Shown: positions 1 through 9,516 of the stretch, piece by piece | Numbering within the stretch: position 1 is the first letter of the stretch | How the letters are laid out: each line of letters begins with the position of its first letter | Assembly (NCBI RefSeq): GCF_009928445.1 | Contig: NZ_JAABNO010000018.1 | Location: 50,058 to 114,057, forward strand | Direction of reading: 5' to 3' | DNA: 64,000 nucleotides | DNA from: Clostridium sp. C8-1-8 | GTDB lineage: Bacteria > Bacillota > Clostridia > Clostridiales > Clostridiaceae | Notes under the pieces: model-generated | What the model was told of the DNA's origin: nothing | The model's input: the letters and a program-made list of their open reading frames with translations, nothing else | Database searches by the model: none | Translations under genes and position numbers: made by a program

Positions 1-283
1 AAATCTTTAATAAAAAACGTATTAGAGATTTTTGAGTTTCTGGGGGAATTGTTATGTTAATTAAGAATTAAATAAACTGAATTTTCTTAGAGTATTAAAG
101 CAATTACAGTAGAGCCTAAAGAAATTTAATAGCTCTGTGCAGGAATTTCCTCATGTACATTTGTGAAGGTCAGATGTGTATTTTGAAAAAGGGATAAGAA
201 CTTTTTTAAATATTATGTAATATTTCTTTAGTTAACCTAATAAATATTATATAAGATTACAAAAGTTGAGAGAGGGGGATTTT
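1..283. other. Intergenic region upstream of the spoIIIA operon
   Basis: AT-rich leader before spoIIIAA. I found no open reading frame or RNA gene here. The operon is expected to be driven by a mother-cell sigma-E promoter in this interval, based on the family, but I could not identify a convincing sigma-E hexamer pair. The spoIIIAA ribosome site (GAGAGGGGGAT, about 271-280) is at its end. Confidence 0.6.
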
Positions 284-1198
284 ATGGATGATTTAAAAAA
301 TGTTCTACCAATGAATTTATTGAAGCTCATTGAAGATAGGCCTGATTTAAGTAAGTTACAGGAGATAAGACTTAAGTGTAATAAACCAGTTATGCTAAAT
401 ATCGATAACAAAGAGGTGATTCTAAACTATACCACCAGCAGAGAGGAAATTAACAATATCTTTAATAGGATAAGTAATTTTTCAATCTATGCTTTTGAAG
501 AGGATATAAAGCAAGGCTTTATAACCATTAAAGGTGGTCATAGGATTGGGGTTACGGGACATTGGGTAAATGATGATGGAGTAATTAAGTCCTTGAAGTC
601 AGTATTTTCTATCAATATAAGAATAGCACGCCAAATTATTGGATGCTCGGATAAGTTATTAGAACATGTTATAAAAGAGGACAAGTTATATAATACAATT
701 TTAGTTTCTCCACCAAAGTGTGGAAAGACAACTTTATTAAGAGATCTTACGAGAAATATATCTAATGGATATCTAAAATATGATTTAACAGGTAAAAAAG
801 TGTGTGTTATTGATGAGAGAAGTGAGATAGCAGCCTGTCATCTAGGAGTTCCTCAGATGGATGTAGGAGTAAGAACAGATATCTATGACAATTGTATGAA
901 GTATCTAGGTCTTATGATGGCTATAAGATGTATGTCACCAGACGTTATTATATGCGATGAGATAGGTACTGAAAAGGATGTGGAAGCTATTGTTTCTGCA
1001 TTTAATTGCGGAGTGAAAATTATTTCTACTATTCATGGGAATGACGAAAATGACCTCTACAATAGGCCGGTATTTAACAAGCTTTTAGAAAATAAAGTTA
1101 TAGAAAGAATTATTGTTTTGAGTAATAAAAACGGAGTAGGAACCATAGAAAAGATAGTGGACACTACCTTGGATAGGCAGGTGGTAGATGTTGTTTAA
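284..1198 (+). CDS. spoIIIAA: SpoIIIAA, stage III sporulation ATPase
   Basis: Secretion-type ATPase of the SpoIIIA-SpoIIQ channel that links mother cell and forespore; family knowledge places it on the mother-cell face of the engulfing membrane. The 304-residue protein shows a Walker A (SPPKCGKTT, about 142-150) and a Walker B ending in DEIG (about 225-228), as in type II/IV secretion ATPases. ATG 284 was chosen over an upstream in-frame start because GAGAGGGGGAT lies just before it. It is the first gene of an eight-gene operon and its end overlaps spoIIIAB by 11 bases, implying translational coupling. Confidence 0.95.
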   Translation: MDDLKNVLPMNLLKLIEDRPDLSKLQEIRLKCNKPVMLNIDNKEVILNYTTSREEINNIFNRISNFSIYAFEEDIKQGFITIKGGHRIGVTGHWVNDDGVIKSLKSVFSINIRIARQIIGCSDKLLEHVIKEDKLYNTILVSPPKCGKTTLLRDLTRNISNGYLKYDLTGKKVCVIDERSEIAACHLGVPQMDVGVRTDIYDNCMKYLGLMMAIRCMSPDVIICDEIGTEKDVEAIVSAFNCGVKIISTIHGNDENDLYNRPVFNKLLENKVIERIIVLSNKNGVGTIEKIVDTTLDRQVVDVV

Positions 1199-1709
1199 GT
1201 ATTTTCTACTACTGATAATTATGGGCTTATCATCAGCGTCAGGTTTCTTATATGGAGATAGGTATAAAAAGAGGGTATTTTGTTTAAAGGAACTTATGAA
1301 TGGTTATATAAACCTTGAAAATGAAATGACCTATACTTTCACGCCTTTACCTGAGGCTTTTGTAAGTACAGGCAGTAAGCTTAAAGAACCTGTAGGAGAG
1401 CTTTTTCAAGCTATAGGAAGTAAGCTTAAAAATAACGAAGCAGAAAATGTTTATTTATCTACCAAAAAAAGCCTGGAAGAATGCAAAGAAAAGGTAAATA
1501 TCAATGAAGATGATGCTAGCATACTATTAGATTTAGCTAAGTCTTTAGGAACTACTGGTATAGAAGGGCAAAAAAAGATATTTTCTATTACCGTAGATAG
1601 GATGAAAAATAATACAGAAAAAGCAGAAAAAGAATGCGATAAATATTCTAAAATGTATAAATCTTTAGGCGTTTGCGTAGGATTTATGCTAGTTATCTTC
1701 TTGATTTAG
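1188..1709 (+). CDS. spoIIIAB: SpoIIIAB
   Basis: Second protein of the SpoIIIA channel, 173 residues. A hydrophobic N-terminal segment and a C-terminal hydrophobic tail bracket a mostly helical soluble domain, the layout of the SpoIIIAB/GspF-like family. The start overlaps the end of spoIIIAA. Identity rests on position in the operon and on this topology; no catalytic motif is expected. Confidence 0.92.
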   Translation: MLFKYFLLLIIMGLSSASGFLYGDRYKKRVFCLKELMNGYINLENEMTYTFTPLPEAFVSTGSKLKEPVGELFQAIGSKLKNNEAENVYLSTKKSLEECKEKVNINEDDASILLDLAKSLGTTGIEGQKKIFSITVDRMKNNTEKAEKECDKYSKMYKSLGVCVGFMLVIFLI

Positions 1710-1723
1710 TAGGAGGCGAGTAA

Positions 1724-1921
1724 ATGTTAGATCTTTCTCTCATTTTTAAAATTGCAGGTGCAGGTATAATACTTCTGATCATTGACAAAGTTTTGAAAGG
1801 TAGCGGAAAAGATGATGTAGCTACAATAGCTAATATCGCTGGAATAGTAATAATACTTACTATGGTTATAAACCTAATAAGTAAATTATTTGATTCAGTG
1901 AAGACTATGTTTATGCTGTAG
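1724..1921 (+). CDS. spoIIIAC: SpoIIIAC
   Basis: Small membrane protein of 65 residues with two hydrophobic helices, the usual size and topology for SpoIIIAC. The ribosome site AGGAGGCGAG lies just upstream. Its stop runs directly into the SpoIIIAD ribosome site, so the two are probably coupled. Confidence 0.92.
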   Translation: MLDLSLIFKIAGAGIILLIIDKVLKGSGKDDVATIANIAGIVIILTMVINLISKLFDSVKTMFML

Positions 1922-1929
1922 GTGTGGAC

Positions 1930-2319
1930 ATGCTTATTGTTAAGATAGTTGGATTTTGTTTTGTATCTTTATTCTTATATCTGCTATTAAAAGAACGAAA
2001 AAGTGAAGTTTCAATATTTATATCAGTGGTTGCAGGAATATTAATATTTCTTGTACTTGTTCCAGAAATAACACAGATAATTGATTTTATAAAGAATATA
2101 GCCAATAAAGCCAATGTAGACATACTTTATATTGGAATTGTGCTGAAAATAGTCGCTATTGCCTACCTTACATCTTTCTGCAGTGAAATTTGTAAAGACT
2201 CAGGAGCCAGTAGCATAGCAACAAAAGTTGAGTTTTCAGGGAAGATAATGATATTGGTACTATCTATACCAGTTCTTATGGCAGTACTGGACTCAATATT
2301 AAATATTATGCAGGTGTGA
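1930..2319 (+). CDS. spoIIIAD: SpoIIIAD
   Basis: Polytopic membrane protein of about 129 residues related to SpoIIIAC, with three to four hydrophobic stretches. ATG 1930 sits five bases after AGGTG; GTG 1924 in the same frame is an alternative only two codons longer. Component of the SpoIIIA channel by operon position. Confidence 0.92.
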   Translation: MLIVKIVGFCFVSLFLYLLLKERKSEVSIFISVVAGILIFLVLVPEITQIIDFIKNIANKANVDILYIGIVLKIVAIAYLTSFCSEICKDSGASSIATKVEFSGKIMILVLSIPVLMAVLDSILNIMQV

Positions 2320-2321
2320 AT

Positions 2322-3482
2322 ATGAAAAAATGGTGTACGTTAATAATAAGTTTTTTTCTGGTTATAATGACCAGTAAAGTAGTATACGCAGATGATGGAG
2401 TGGACAAGCAAAAGATAGATAATAGTAACCAGATACAGAGATTATATCAGTATATGGACAATATGAAAACTAATGAGGAAATAATGAATGGTTTGAATCC
2501 TAAGGATTATGTAGAAAGTTATCTGAAGGATGGAAAAGATCCTATAAGTTTGGATAAGCTTGTGAAAGCTTTCATAGGGGTTTTTATAAAAGAAGTACAA
2601 GCTACTTTAAAGCTTATGATATCAGTTATAATACTGGCTATAATAAGTACGCTTTTAAAAAATCTGCAAGGAGCATTTTCCAATGAAAGTATTAGCAATA
2701 TAGCTTTTTATGCATGCTATGCAGTAATGATATTAGTGCTTAGTAAAAGCTTTTTAGTATCGGTGAATTTAGCCAAAGAAACTATTCAAACTTTATCTGA
2801 TTTTACTGCAGTTTTATTGCCGGCACTTGTATTGCTTTTATCAACAGCTGGAGGAATAGCGCAAGCTACTACTATGGATCCTATTGTGTTAGGTGCAGTA
2901 AGCTTGACTCCTAGATTTTATGTTGATGTGTTAATACCAGCCATATTAATGATTTTTGTTTTGGGCTTTGTAAATAATATATCAAATGAACATAAAATTG
3001 ATGGGTTAGTGAAAGTGGCTAAACAGTTTGTACTTTGGGGCCAAGGTATTGTGCTTACAATTTTTATAGGACTGCTTACTGTAAGAGGAATAGCCTCTAA
3101 TACAATAGATGCTGTAACCTTAAAGACAGCTAAATTTGCAGTAGATAACTTTATTCCCATAGTAGGAAAGGCGCTGTCAGATGCCATTGCAACCGTAGCG
3201 GGGTATTCACTATTATTAAAAAATGCTATAAGTTCAGTAGGACTTTTAATAATGATAATTGTGATGTTATTTCCAATCATAAAGATTGTAGTAATGGTAT
3301 TTATCTACAAGATTTCTGCAGCTGTCATTGAGCCTGTAGCTGACAAAAGAATAGTTAGCTGTATTACTACCGCAGGAGATTCATTAGTGCTAATAATGTC
3401 CAGTCTTATAAGTATTACAGTTATGTTCTTTATTATGACAGCTCTAATGGCAAGTGCAGGAAAGTTTGTTGTAGGAGGTTAG
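2322..3482 (+). CDS. spoIIIAE: SpoIIIAE
   Basis: Large polytopic membrane component of the SpoIIIA channel, about 386 residues. It begins with a signal-like segment (MKKWCTLIIS, then a hydrophobic run ending near VYADD), followed by a hydrophilic stretch and six to eight transmembrane segments. ATG 2322 follows AGGTGT, and the first bases overlap the end of spoIIIAD. Length and topology match the family. Confidence 0.94.
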   Translation: MKKWCTLIISFFLVIMTSKVVYADDGVDKQKIDNSNQIQRLYQYMDNMKTNEEIMNGLNPKDYVESYLKDGKDPISLDKLVKAFIGVFIKEVQATLKLMISVIILAIISTLLKNLQGAFSNESISNIAFYACYAVMILVLSKSFLVSVNLAKETIQTLSDFTAVLLPALVLLLSTAGGIAQATTMDPIVLGAVSLTPRFYVDVLIPAILMIFVLGFVNNISNEHKIDGLVKVAKQFVLWGQGIVLTIFIGLLTVRGIASNTIDAVTLKTAKFAVDNFIPIVGKALSDAIATVAGYSLLLKNAISSVGLLIMIIVMLFPIIKIVVMVFIYKISAAVIEPVADKRIVSCITTAGDSLVLIMSSLISITVMFFIMTALMASAGKFVVGG

Positions 3483-3484
3483 CT

Positions 3485-4039
3485 ATGGATGTACTTAGAG
3501 GTTGGGTTATTTCCTTATGTGCAACACTGATCTTCATGACAGCAGTAGAGATGATTTTGCCAGATAACAGCACAAAAAAGTATGTAAAATTTGTTCTTGG
3601 ACTAATTCTAATTGCTGTGATCATAAATCCATTCATAAGGCTATTCACAAAAAATAGCATTAATGTAGATAACTTTATAACTAAATATGAAAATGCAGTT
3701 AATGTACAGTCAGATAATGCTGGGTCTTCAAGTGCCACAGAGGAAAGATTTTTTTCTAATCTAGAGAAAAATTGTGAGGAACTTATAAAGAAAGACTTAA
3801 ACGGAACCAATACTGATGTGAAAATTATTGGGAAACTAGATATGAAGGACACTAAAGTTGACATAGACCATTTAGAGGTATATGTAGGTAGTGAGGGAAG
3901 CACTGATGATATAAATAAAAATTCTAATGACATAACTAAAAAGCAGCTAAATTCAAGCACAAGTAAGCAAATCAAAAGCATATTAAGTAAGGAGCTAAAT
4001 ATAGATGAGAAAAAAATATATGTTTATAAAGGTGAGTGA
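3485..4039 (+). CDS. spoIIIAF: SpoIIIAF
   Basis: 184-residue protein with two N-terminal transmembrane helices and a soluble C-terminal ring-building-like domain rich in Asn, Ser and Lys. The typical SpoIIIAF opening (MDVLRGWVISLC) is visible. The ribosome site GGAGG is embedded in the last codons of spoIIIAE. Confidence 0.92.
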   Translation: MDVLRGWVISLCATLIFMTAVEMILPDNSTKKYVKFVLGLILIAVIINPFIRLFTKNSINVDNFITKYENAVNVQSDNAGSSSATEERFFSNLEKNCEELIKKDLNGTNTDVKIIGKLDMKDTKVDIDHLEVYVGSEGSTDDINKNSNDITKKQLNSSTSKQIKSILSKELNIDEKKIYVYKGE

Positions 4040-4046
4040 GTAGAAA

Positions 4047-4640
4047 ATGGATCTTTCAAAACTAATCCAAAAGCTAAAAAACTCTTCAGATAATGCTAAG
4101 ATAAGATATTTATTATTAATATGTTTAACCTTTATTTTTATTTATATAGTATTCACTTTCTTTACCAATAAACCCATGATACCTACATTTTCTTCAAACC
4201 AAAACAATACACAGCAAAGCAGTGCAGAAAAACAATTGAGAACTCAATATGAAGATGAACAAAAGAGTGAGCTTAGACAGATTTTAAAACAGATAGAGGG
4301 GGTTGGAAATGTAGACGTGATGATAACTTTTGAGAGTGATGAGACCAAGGTGCCAGCTGTAGACACCAGTTCTCAGAAGAACACTAATGAAAATTCTGAT
4401 AAGGAAGGAAGTAAGCAGAGCAACAGTCAGGAAACAGATTCAAGTAAGGTAGTAGTTACTTCTAACAACAATGGTAGTGAACCTTTAATTGTTAAGACTT
4501 ATAAACCAAAGGTTGTTGGTGTAATTGTGGTAGCAGAAGGTTCAGAAAGCAGTAAGGTAAAATACGACATTTCTAAAGCTGTGTCGAATTTATACGATTT
4601 GCCAATGGATAAAGTTAATGTATATCCGATGAAAAAGTAG
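4047..4640 (+). CDS. spoIIIAG: SpoIIIAG
   Basis: 197-residue channel protein: one N-terminal transmembrane segment (about 23-40), a low-complexity Gln/Ser/Asn linker, then a ring-building-motif domain in which GVGNVDVMITFES and a later VVGVIVVAEG resemble the SpoIIIAG/EscJ fold. In the known complex this protein forms a large ring in the intermembrane space. It lies between spoIIIAF and spoIIIAH with short spacing. Confidence 0.93.
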   Translation: MDLSKLIQKLKNSSDNAKIRYLLLICLTFIFIYIVFTFFTNKPMIPTFSSNQNNTQQSSAEKQLRTQYEDEQKSELRQILKQIEGVGNVDVMITFESDETKVPAVDTSSQKNTNENSDKEGSKQSNSQETDSSKVVVTSNNNGSEPLIVKTYKPKVVGVIVVAEGSESSKVKYDISKAVSNLYDLPMDKVNVYPMKK

Positions 4641-4678
4641 CATATAATTTTATAGAAACAGATGGGAGGTTTTTGTAT

Positions 4679-5206
4679 ATGAACAGAAAACAAGCAGGTA
4701 TAATTTTAACACTACTAGCACTTATAGTATGTGCTGGTATTTTGGCAGCGAGGGTTAATGGACAAGTTGACGATGGGACAGGCAGTAGCCTAAGTTCATC
4801 ATTATCATTCACAAAGGATTCTGATAAAGACAAAGATAAGGACAAGCAAACATCAAACACAAAGGATTATTTCTATGATTCGAGGAATGATAGAGAACAA
4901 CAGGATTCTCAAACAATGCAAAGCTTAAAGTCAATCATAGAAGATAAAAATACTTCAGTAGATCAAAAAACAGAAGCACAAAAGAAACTTACAGCATTAA
5001 CTATGGCTAGAGATTATGAGACTAGAATAGAACTTAGCGTAAAAGGAAAAGGCTTTGATGATGCACTTTGTCTCATAGAAGGAAATAAGGCAAGAGTAAT
5101 AGTCAAGTCTAAGGCTAATATAAATGAAAAGCAAAGCATACAGATACAAGATTCTGTAGCTAGCGTTGCAAAGATAAAGGATATAGTAATTGAGTCAAAA
5201 CAATAA
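4679..5206 (+). CDS. spoIIIAH: SpoIIIAH
   Basis: Last gene of the operon, 175 residues; the family partner of forespore SpoIIQ. It has an N-terminal membrane anchor (about 5-25), an Asp/Lys-rich linker with several DKDKD units, and a C-terminal EscJ/YscJ-like domain. ATG 4679 is nine bases after GGGAGG; an upstream TTG at 4673 is too close to that site. Confidence 0.93.
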   Translation: MNRKQAGIILTLLALIVCAGILAARVNGQVDDGTGSSLSSSLSFTKDSDKDKDKDKQTSNTKDYFYDSRNDREQQDSQTMQSLKSIIEDKNTSVDQKTEAQKKLTALTMARDYETRIELSVKGKGFDDALCLIEGNKARVIVKSKANINEKQSIQIQDSVASVAKIKDIVIESKQ

Positions 5207-5209
5207 TAA

Positions 5210-5238
5210 TTGTATTCACATTAATCTTTTGATATAAT
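5210..5238 (+). promoter_or_regulatory. Sigma-A-type promoter before the Asp23 gene
   Basis: TTGTAT (5210-5215), a 17-base spacer and a perfect TATAAT (5233-5238). It lies between the end of the sporulation operon and the Asp23-family gene, and probably separates vegetative expression of the latter from the sporulation-only operon. Confidence 0.7.
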
Positions 5239-5290
5239 GTACCTATGATTAACAGGTTTTGCTAGTGCAAAGCTTAAGGAGGTAGTGAGC

Positions 5291-5683
5291 TTGGAGGAAT
5301 TAAATAGAGAAGAGACAAACATCGGAGTGGTTAAGATCTCTGATGAAGTTGTTAGTGTTATAGCTGGTATAGCAGCATCAGAAGTTAATGGAGTTGTAGA
5401 AAGTAATCCAGGTGTTGCCGGTGGGATAACTCAAATATTCACAGGCAAGAAAAACACTGGAAAAGGTGTAAAGGTATCAATTGAAAATGGAGAAGCACAG
5501 ATAGAATTAACATTGGCAGTGCTTTATGGAACTAGAATTCCTGAAGTAGTTGTTCAAGTTCAAGACAATGTTAAGAAAACTGTTGAAGCAATGACAGGAC
5601 TTTCTGTTGCAGCAGTTAATATTTTTATACAAAACATAATTGTTCCTAAAAACGACGAAAAGTCAGAAGAAGTTCATGAGTAA
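5291..5683 (+). CDS. Asp23/Gls24 family envelope stress protein
   Basis: 130-residue member of the Asp23 (alkaline shock protein 23/YqhY) family, seen from ISDEVVSVIAGIAASEVNGV near the N-terminus and VQVQDNVKKTVEAMTGL towards the C-terminus. AAGGAGGT at 5276-5283 favours TTG 5291; GTG 5285 is too close. The position before nusB is the usual one for YqhY homologues in Firmicutes, where the protein has been linked to lipid or envelope homeostasis. Confidence 0.9.
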   Translation: MEELNREETNIGVVKISDEVVSVIAGIAASEVNGVVESNPGVAGGITQIFTGKKNTGKGVKVSIENGEAQIELTLAVLYGTRIPEVVVQVQDNVKKTVEAMTGLSVAAVNIFIQNIIVPKNDEKSEEVHE

Positions 5684-5689
5684 TTAAAA

Positions 5690-5714
5690 ACCCTCTGTTT
5701 ACAGAGGGTATTTC
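5690..5714 (+). terminator. Hairpin terminator after the Asp23 gene
   Basis: ACCCTCTG/CAGAGGGT stem with a TTTA loop, then a weak T tract (TATTT). A-rich sequence before it could allow function in both directions. Confidence 0.7.
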
Positions 5715-5886
5715 CTTGTTTATAGATGTTTAAGCTTTTGATTTTGCGACTATAATAAAGATAAATACTTATATATTAGTTATGAGGCAATAATTAATAA
5801 AGCGAAATGGTTTATCTATATATATAATAATGATATAATTTAATTTTTATAAAATATATTACCTTTTTTTAAGTCTAGGAGGACAT

Positions 5887-6291
5887 ATGAATAGAATAAA
5901 AACTAGAGAAATTGCAGTACAGCTTACATACCAAATGATGATCAATAAAGAAGAGCCGATCGAGGCTATAGAAAGCTATAAAGAAGCTCATACTGATGAC
6001 ATAAACGATTTAGATTCTACATACTTAGAACAAGTTTTAAAAGGAATAGAAGATACTAAAGAGGAACTTGATAAAATAGTAGAAAGATATCTAGTAAATT
6101 GGAAGTTAAATAGAGTTTCTAAGGTTAATCTTGCTATACTTAGAGTAGCTATATACGAAATGCTTCACTTGGAAGATATACCTAACAAAGTTGCAATAAA
6201 TGAGGCCTTAGAAGTTGCTAAGAAGTTCTCAGATGAGAAATCTGTAGCGTTTATAAATGGAGTTTTAGACAAGGCTTTAAAAGAAATATAG
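5887..6291 (+). CDS. nusB: Transcription antitermination factor NusB
   Basis: 134-residue all-helical NusB. It opens with the family signature around KTREIAVQLTYQM and ends with an EVAKKFSDEKSVAFINGVLD region typical of the C-terminal helices. It acts with NusE (S10) on rRNA antitermination complexes. The ribosome site is TAGGAGG just before ATG. The following folD gene begins 19 bases after its stop. Confidence 0.95.
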   Translation: MNRIKTREIAVQLTYQMMINKEEPIEAIESYKEAHTDDINDLDSTYLEQVLKGIEDTKEELDKIVERYLVNWKLNRVSKVNLAILRVAIYEMLHLEDIPNKVAINEALEVAKKFSDEKSVAFINGVLDKALKEI

Positions 6292-6310
6292 ATTGCTTGG
6301 GGGCGAAAAT

Positions 6311-7183
6311 ATGGGGGAAATCATTGATGGCAAAAAAGTAGCTGCTAGTATAAAGGATCACATAAGAGAATTTGTAGATAGCAGAAATAAGGACGGGAAA
6401 AATGTTCCGACAGTTGCTTCTGTTCTTATAGGTGATGATGATGGTTCCATATATTATCAAAATAGCCAGAGCAAAATTGCAGCGGGTCTAGGAATAAACT
6501 ACAAAAAGATAAATCTAAGTTCTAGCTGTAGTGAAGAAGAGGCTATTAAGGTAATATCAGAATTAAATAATGATAACAGTGTTAATGGAATCATTTTATT
6601 ACTTCCATTGCCAGAAGGCTTTGACGAGAAAAAGATTATTTCTTCAATATCTCCATCAAAGGATATTGACTGCCTAACGGATGTATCCATAGGAAAGTTC
6701 TACAGTGGAAGTGACGGATTTATCCCTTGCACACCTAGAAGTGTTATGAAGCTTCTAGAGTATTATAACATCGAGATATCTGGAAAAAGAGCAGTAGTAG
6801 TAGGAAGAAGTAATGTAGTTGGTAAACCAGTGGCTCAGTTGCTGCTTCAGAAGAATGCTACAGTAACCATATGTCATTCAAGAACCAATAATCTTGAAGA
6901 AATCTGCAAGGAAGCAGACATACTAGTTGTAGCTATGGGAAAACCACACTTTATAGATAAGAGCTATATTAAAAAAGATGCTGTAGTAATTGATGTTGGA
7001 ACTTCTTCACTAAATGGTAAGATTACCGGAGATGTTTTGTTTAATGATGTAGTAGATGTTGCAGCAATGACTACCCCAGTACCAGGAGGCGTAGGAGCAC
7101 TAACTACTACTCTTCTATTCTTAAATGTATGCGAGGCGATGGAAGAATATGATTCTAAAGACTCTTTCAGTAACAGAAGTTAA
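6311..7183 (+). CDS. folD: Bifunctional methylenetetrahydrofolate dehydrogenase/cyclohydrolase FolD
   Basis: 290-residue FolD, which interconverts 5,10-methylene-, methenyl- and 10-formyl-tetrahydrofolate. Visible are the Tyr-x3-Lys pair (YYQNSQSK), the PLPEG segment, the dinucleotide motif VVGRSNVVGKP and the terminal PVPGGVG signature. ATG 6311 follows TTGGGGGCG at normal spacing and gives the usual family length. The 3' end overlaps xseA by 35 bases. Confidence 0.96.
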   Translation: MGEIIDGKKVAASIKDHIREFVDSRNKDGKNVPTVASVLIGDDDGSIYYQNSQSKIAAGLGINYKKINLSSSCSEEEAIKVISELNNDNSVNGIILLLPLPEGFDEKKIISSISPSKDIDCLTDVSIGKFYSGSDGFIPCTPRSVMKLLEYYNIEISGKRAVVVGRSNVVGKPVAQLLLQKNATVTICHSRTNNLEEICKEADILVVAMGKPHFIDKSYIKKDAVVIDVGTSSLNGKITGDVLFNDVVDVAAMTTPVPGGVGALTTTLLFLNVCEAMEEYDSKDSFSNRS

Positions 7184-8348
7184 TAACTATTTAAAAAAAA
7201 TTACAGATAATGACTTTATCTTAAATAATTTGAAGGTTAAGGGTGAAGTATCTAATTATAAGATACATTCCAGTGGACATATATATTTCTCGCTTAAAGA
7301 TGAGAATAGCAAAGTGAACTGTGTGATTTTTAAAGGCGATGCCGTAAATGTATCACCTAATATTAAAGATGGAACAAAGGTTGAGGTAAGAGGAAGGCTT
7401 TCCGTATACACTAGGGACGGTTCTTACCAGGTTTATTGTAAAGAAATAAATGAGTATGGAGTAGGTGACTTGCATGCTCAGTTTGAACAATTGAAAAAGC
7501 AGTTATTTAATGAGGGGCTTTTTGATGAAAAGTACAAAAAGCCTATTCCTTATCTTCCTAAAGCTATTGGTATTATAACATCAGAAACAGGAGCAGCTTT
7601 AAGAGATATACTAAATGTGTTAAAAAGAAGAAGTCCCTATGTAGATATAATGGTATATCCATCCTTAGTTCAGGGGAAAGATGCACCAGTAAGCCTAATA
7701 GAGGGGATAAAGTATTTTAATAGAGAAAAAAACGTAGATGTAATAATTATAAGCCGTGGAGGAGGTTCTATAGAAGAACTCTGGGCTTTTAATGATAAAA
7801 ACTTAGCATATGAAATATTTAAGTCTAAACTTCCTATAATATCAGGAGTTGGGCATGAAATTGATTTTACAATAACAGATTTTGTTAGCGACTTGAGAGC
7901 TCCGACACCATCTGCAGCAGCTGAAGTGGCTGCTCCTAAGTTAGAAGAGCTGAATAATAATTTAAGCAGGCATAAAGCGTACTTAGATCAATTTATAAGT
8001 ACTAGGATGATAAATGAAAAAGAAAAGATAAACTACATCAGCAGAATATTAGAAAATAATAGCCCTAGAAATATGATAATAAATAGATATAGGGATATTG
8101 ACAGCATAAAAGAAAAATTAACTAATATTATGATGAAGAAAATTGAAAATAATAGATCGAATCTAATTAATATAAATAATATGTTAACATTGCTTAATCC
8201 AATAAATGTATTAAACAAGGGATATGCTATAATAGAGGATAACAATGGAAATGTAATTCAGAATATTGATACTCTAAGAACTTTAGAGGAAGTAAACGTG
8301 AAAATGAAAGATGGAAGTGCTGACTTTAAAATAGAACCTAAAGGGTGA
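7149..8348 (+). CDS. xseA: Exodeoxyribonuclease VII large subunit XseA
   Basis: About 399 residues. An N-terminal OB-fold ([11 protein letters not shown], then [11 protein letters not shown]) is followed by the catalytic domain with [15 protein letters not shown] and [14 protein letters not shown], then [20 protein letters not shown], and a long coiled-coil C-terminus. It cuts single-stranded DNA together with XseB. ATG 7149 is inside folD; the weak local ribosome site suggests coupled translation. Confidence 0.95.
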   Translation: MILKTLSVTEVNNYLKKITDNDFILNNLKVKGEVSNYKIHSSGHIYFSLKDENSKVNCVIFKGDAVNVSPNIKDGTKVEVRGRLSVYTRDGSYQVYCKEINEYGVGDLHAQFEQLKKQLFNEGLFDEKYKKPIPYLPKAIGIITSETGAALRDILNVLKRRSPYVDIMVYPSLVQGKDAPVSLIEGIKYFNREKNVDVIIISRGGGSIEELWAFNDKNLAYEIFKSKLPIISGVGHEIDFTITDFVSDLRAPTPSAAAEVAAPKLEELNNNLSRHKAYLDQFISTRMINEKEKINYISRILENNSPRNMIINRYRDIDSIKEKLTNIMMKKIENNRSNLININNMLTLLNPINVLNKGYAIIEDNNGNVIQNIDTLRTLEEVNVKMKDGSADFKIEPKG

Positions 8349-8356
8349 GGTGTTTT

Positions 8357-8581
8357 ATGGTTAAAAGAAATGAATCCTATGATGATATGGTACAAAAACT
8401 TGATGATATTGTAAAAGACCTTGAAAGTTCAGAATTAAACCTGGAAGAGTCTTTAAAGGCATACGAAGAAGGTGTAAAATTAGTTAATAAACTTTATAAA
8501 ACGCTCAATGATATGGAGGGTAAAATAAAGATTATTAATGGTAAGGAAGAAATTAAAGATTTTACAGTGGAAGGAAAGTAG
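8357..8581 (+). CDS. xseB: Exodeoxyribonuclease VII small subunit XseB
   Basis: 74-residue helical hairpin. It carries the family core ([20 protein letters not shown], then AYEEG) and binds XseA. ATG 8357 follows GTGAGGTG; the gene starts eight bases after xseA. Confidence 0.94.
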   Translation: MVKRNESYDDMVQKLDDIVKDLESSELNLEESLKAYEEGVKLVNKLYKTLNDMEGKIKIINGKEEIKDFTVEGK

Positions 8582-8622
8582 GTTAAAGTCTTAAAATTTC
8601 GTATAGATAAAAGGAGCAAGTT

Positions 8623-9495
8623 ATGAGCACTGAAAATATCAAATTACTCATAGACGAATATCTTAAAGAATATTTTGAGTCAAGAGAGGGAGAAAATAAG
8701 CTTATTTATGAAGCTATGGCTTACAGCTTAAATATAGGGGGCAAAAGAATACGTCCTATATTGATGATGTTAGCTTATAATCTTTATAAAAAAGATATTA
8801 AAGATATATTGCCGATGGCAGCAGCTATAGAGATGATTCATACATATTCACTTATACATGACGATCTGCCATGTATGGATAATGATGACTTGAGACGTGG
8901 TAAACCTACTAATCATAAAGTCTTTGGTGATGCTATAGCAGTTTTAGCAGGAGATGGCCTATTAAACGAGGCTTTTTCTATAATGATTGATTATTCCATA
9001 TCGAAAAACAAGCTTGAAGCTATGAAGGCCTCTAAGGTTATAACAGATGCTGCAGGTGCGGAAGGAATGATTGGAGGACAGGTAGTAGATATAATTTATG
9101 AAGGTAAAGAAATATCAGAAGCCACACTAAAGTATATGCATGAAAAAAAGACCGGAGAACTTATTAAAGCTTCAATAGTAGCAGGAGCTACTTTGGGAGA
9201 GGCCTCTAGTAAGGATATTGAGATATTAAGTGAATATGGGTATAAGTTAGGTCTTGCATTCCAGATAAAAGACGATATTCTCGATGTTATGGGAAGTACA
9301 GAAAAGCTCGGTAAAAATGTGAAAAGTGATGAAAACAATAATAAGACTAACTTTATATCTGTTTATGGTATAGAAAAGTCAGTTGAGCTATGTAAAGAGA
9401 TTACTCTACAGTGTATAGCTCTTTTAGATAGATTGAATAGTGATACAAGTGAACTTAAGGAGTTAACTCTAGAGCTTTTACATAGAGAATCATAA
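8623..9495 (+). CDS. ispA: Polyprenyl (farnesyl/geranyl) diphosphate synthase
   Basis: 290-residue trans-isoprenyl diphosphate synthase. The first Asp-rich motif is DDLPCMDND (about 86-94), with GGKRIRP near residue 45, and the second Asp motif is DDILD in AFQIKDDILDVMG. It condenses isopentenyl diphosphate with allylic diphosphates. It is directly followed by dxs, so early and late steps of isoprenoid synthesis are co-transcribed. Product chain length cannot be fixed by eye. Confidence 0.92.
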   Translation: MSTENIKLLIDEYLKEYFESREGENKLIYEAMAYSLNIGGKRIRPILMMLAYNLYKKDIKDILPMAAAIEMIHTYSLIHDDLPCMDNDDLRRGKPTNHKVFGDAIAVLAGDGLLNEAFSIMIDYSISKNKLEAMKASKVITDAAGAEGMIGGQVVDIIYEGKEISEATLKYMHEKKTGELIKASIVAGATLGEASSKDIEILSEYGYKLGLAFQIKDDILDVMGSTEKLGKNVKSDENNNKTNFISVYGIEKSVELCKEITLQCIALLDRLNSDTSELKELTLELLHRES

Positions 9496-9516
9496 AATAT
9501 AAAAGGAATGAAAAAT

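Noticed and set aside
4578..4590. TGTCGAA inside spoIIIAG as a regulatory site
   Set aside because: It is within coding sequence, away from any promoter, and is expected by chance.
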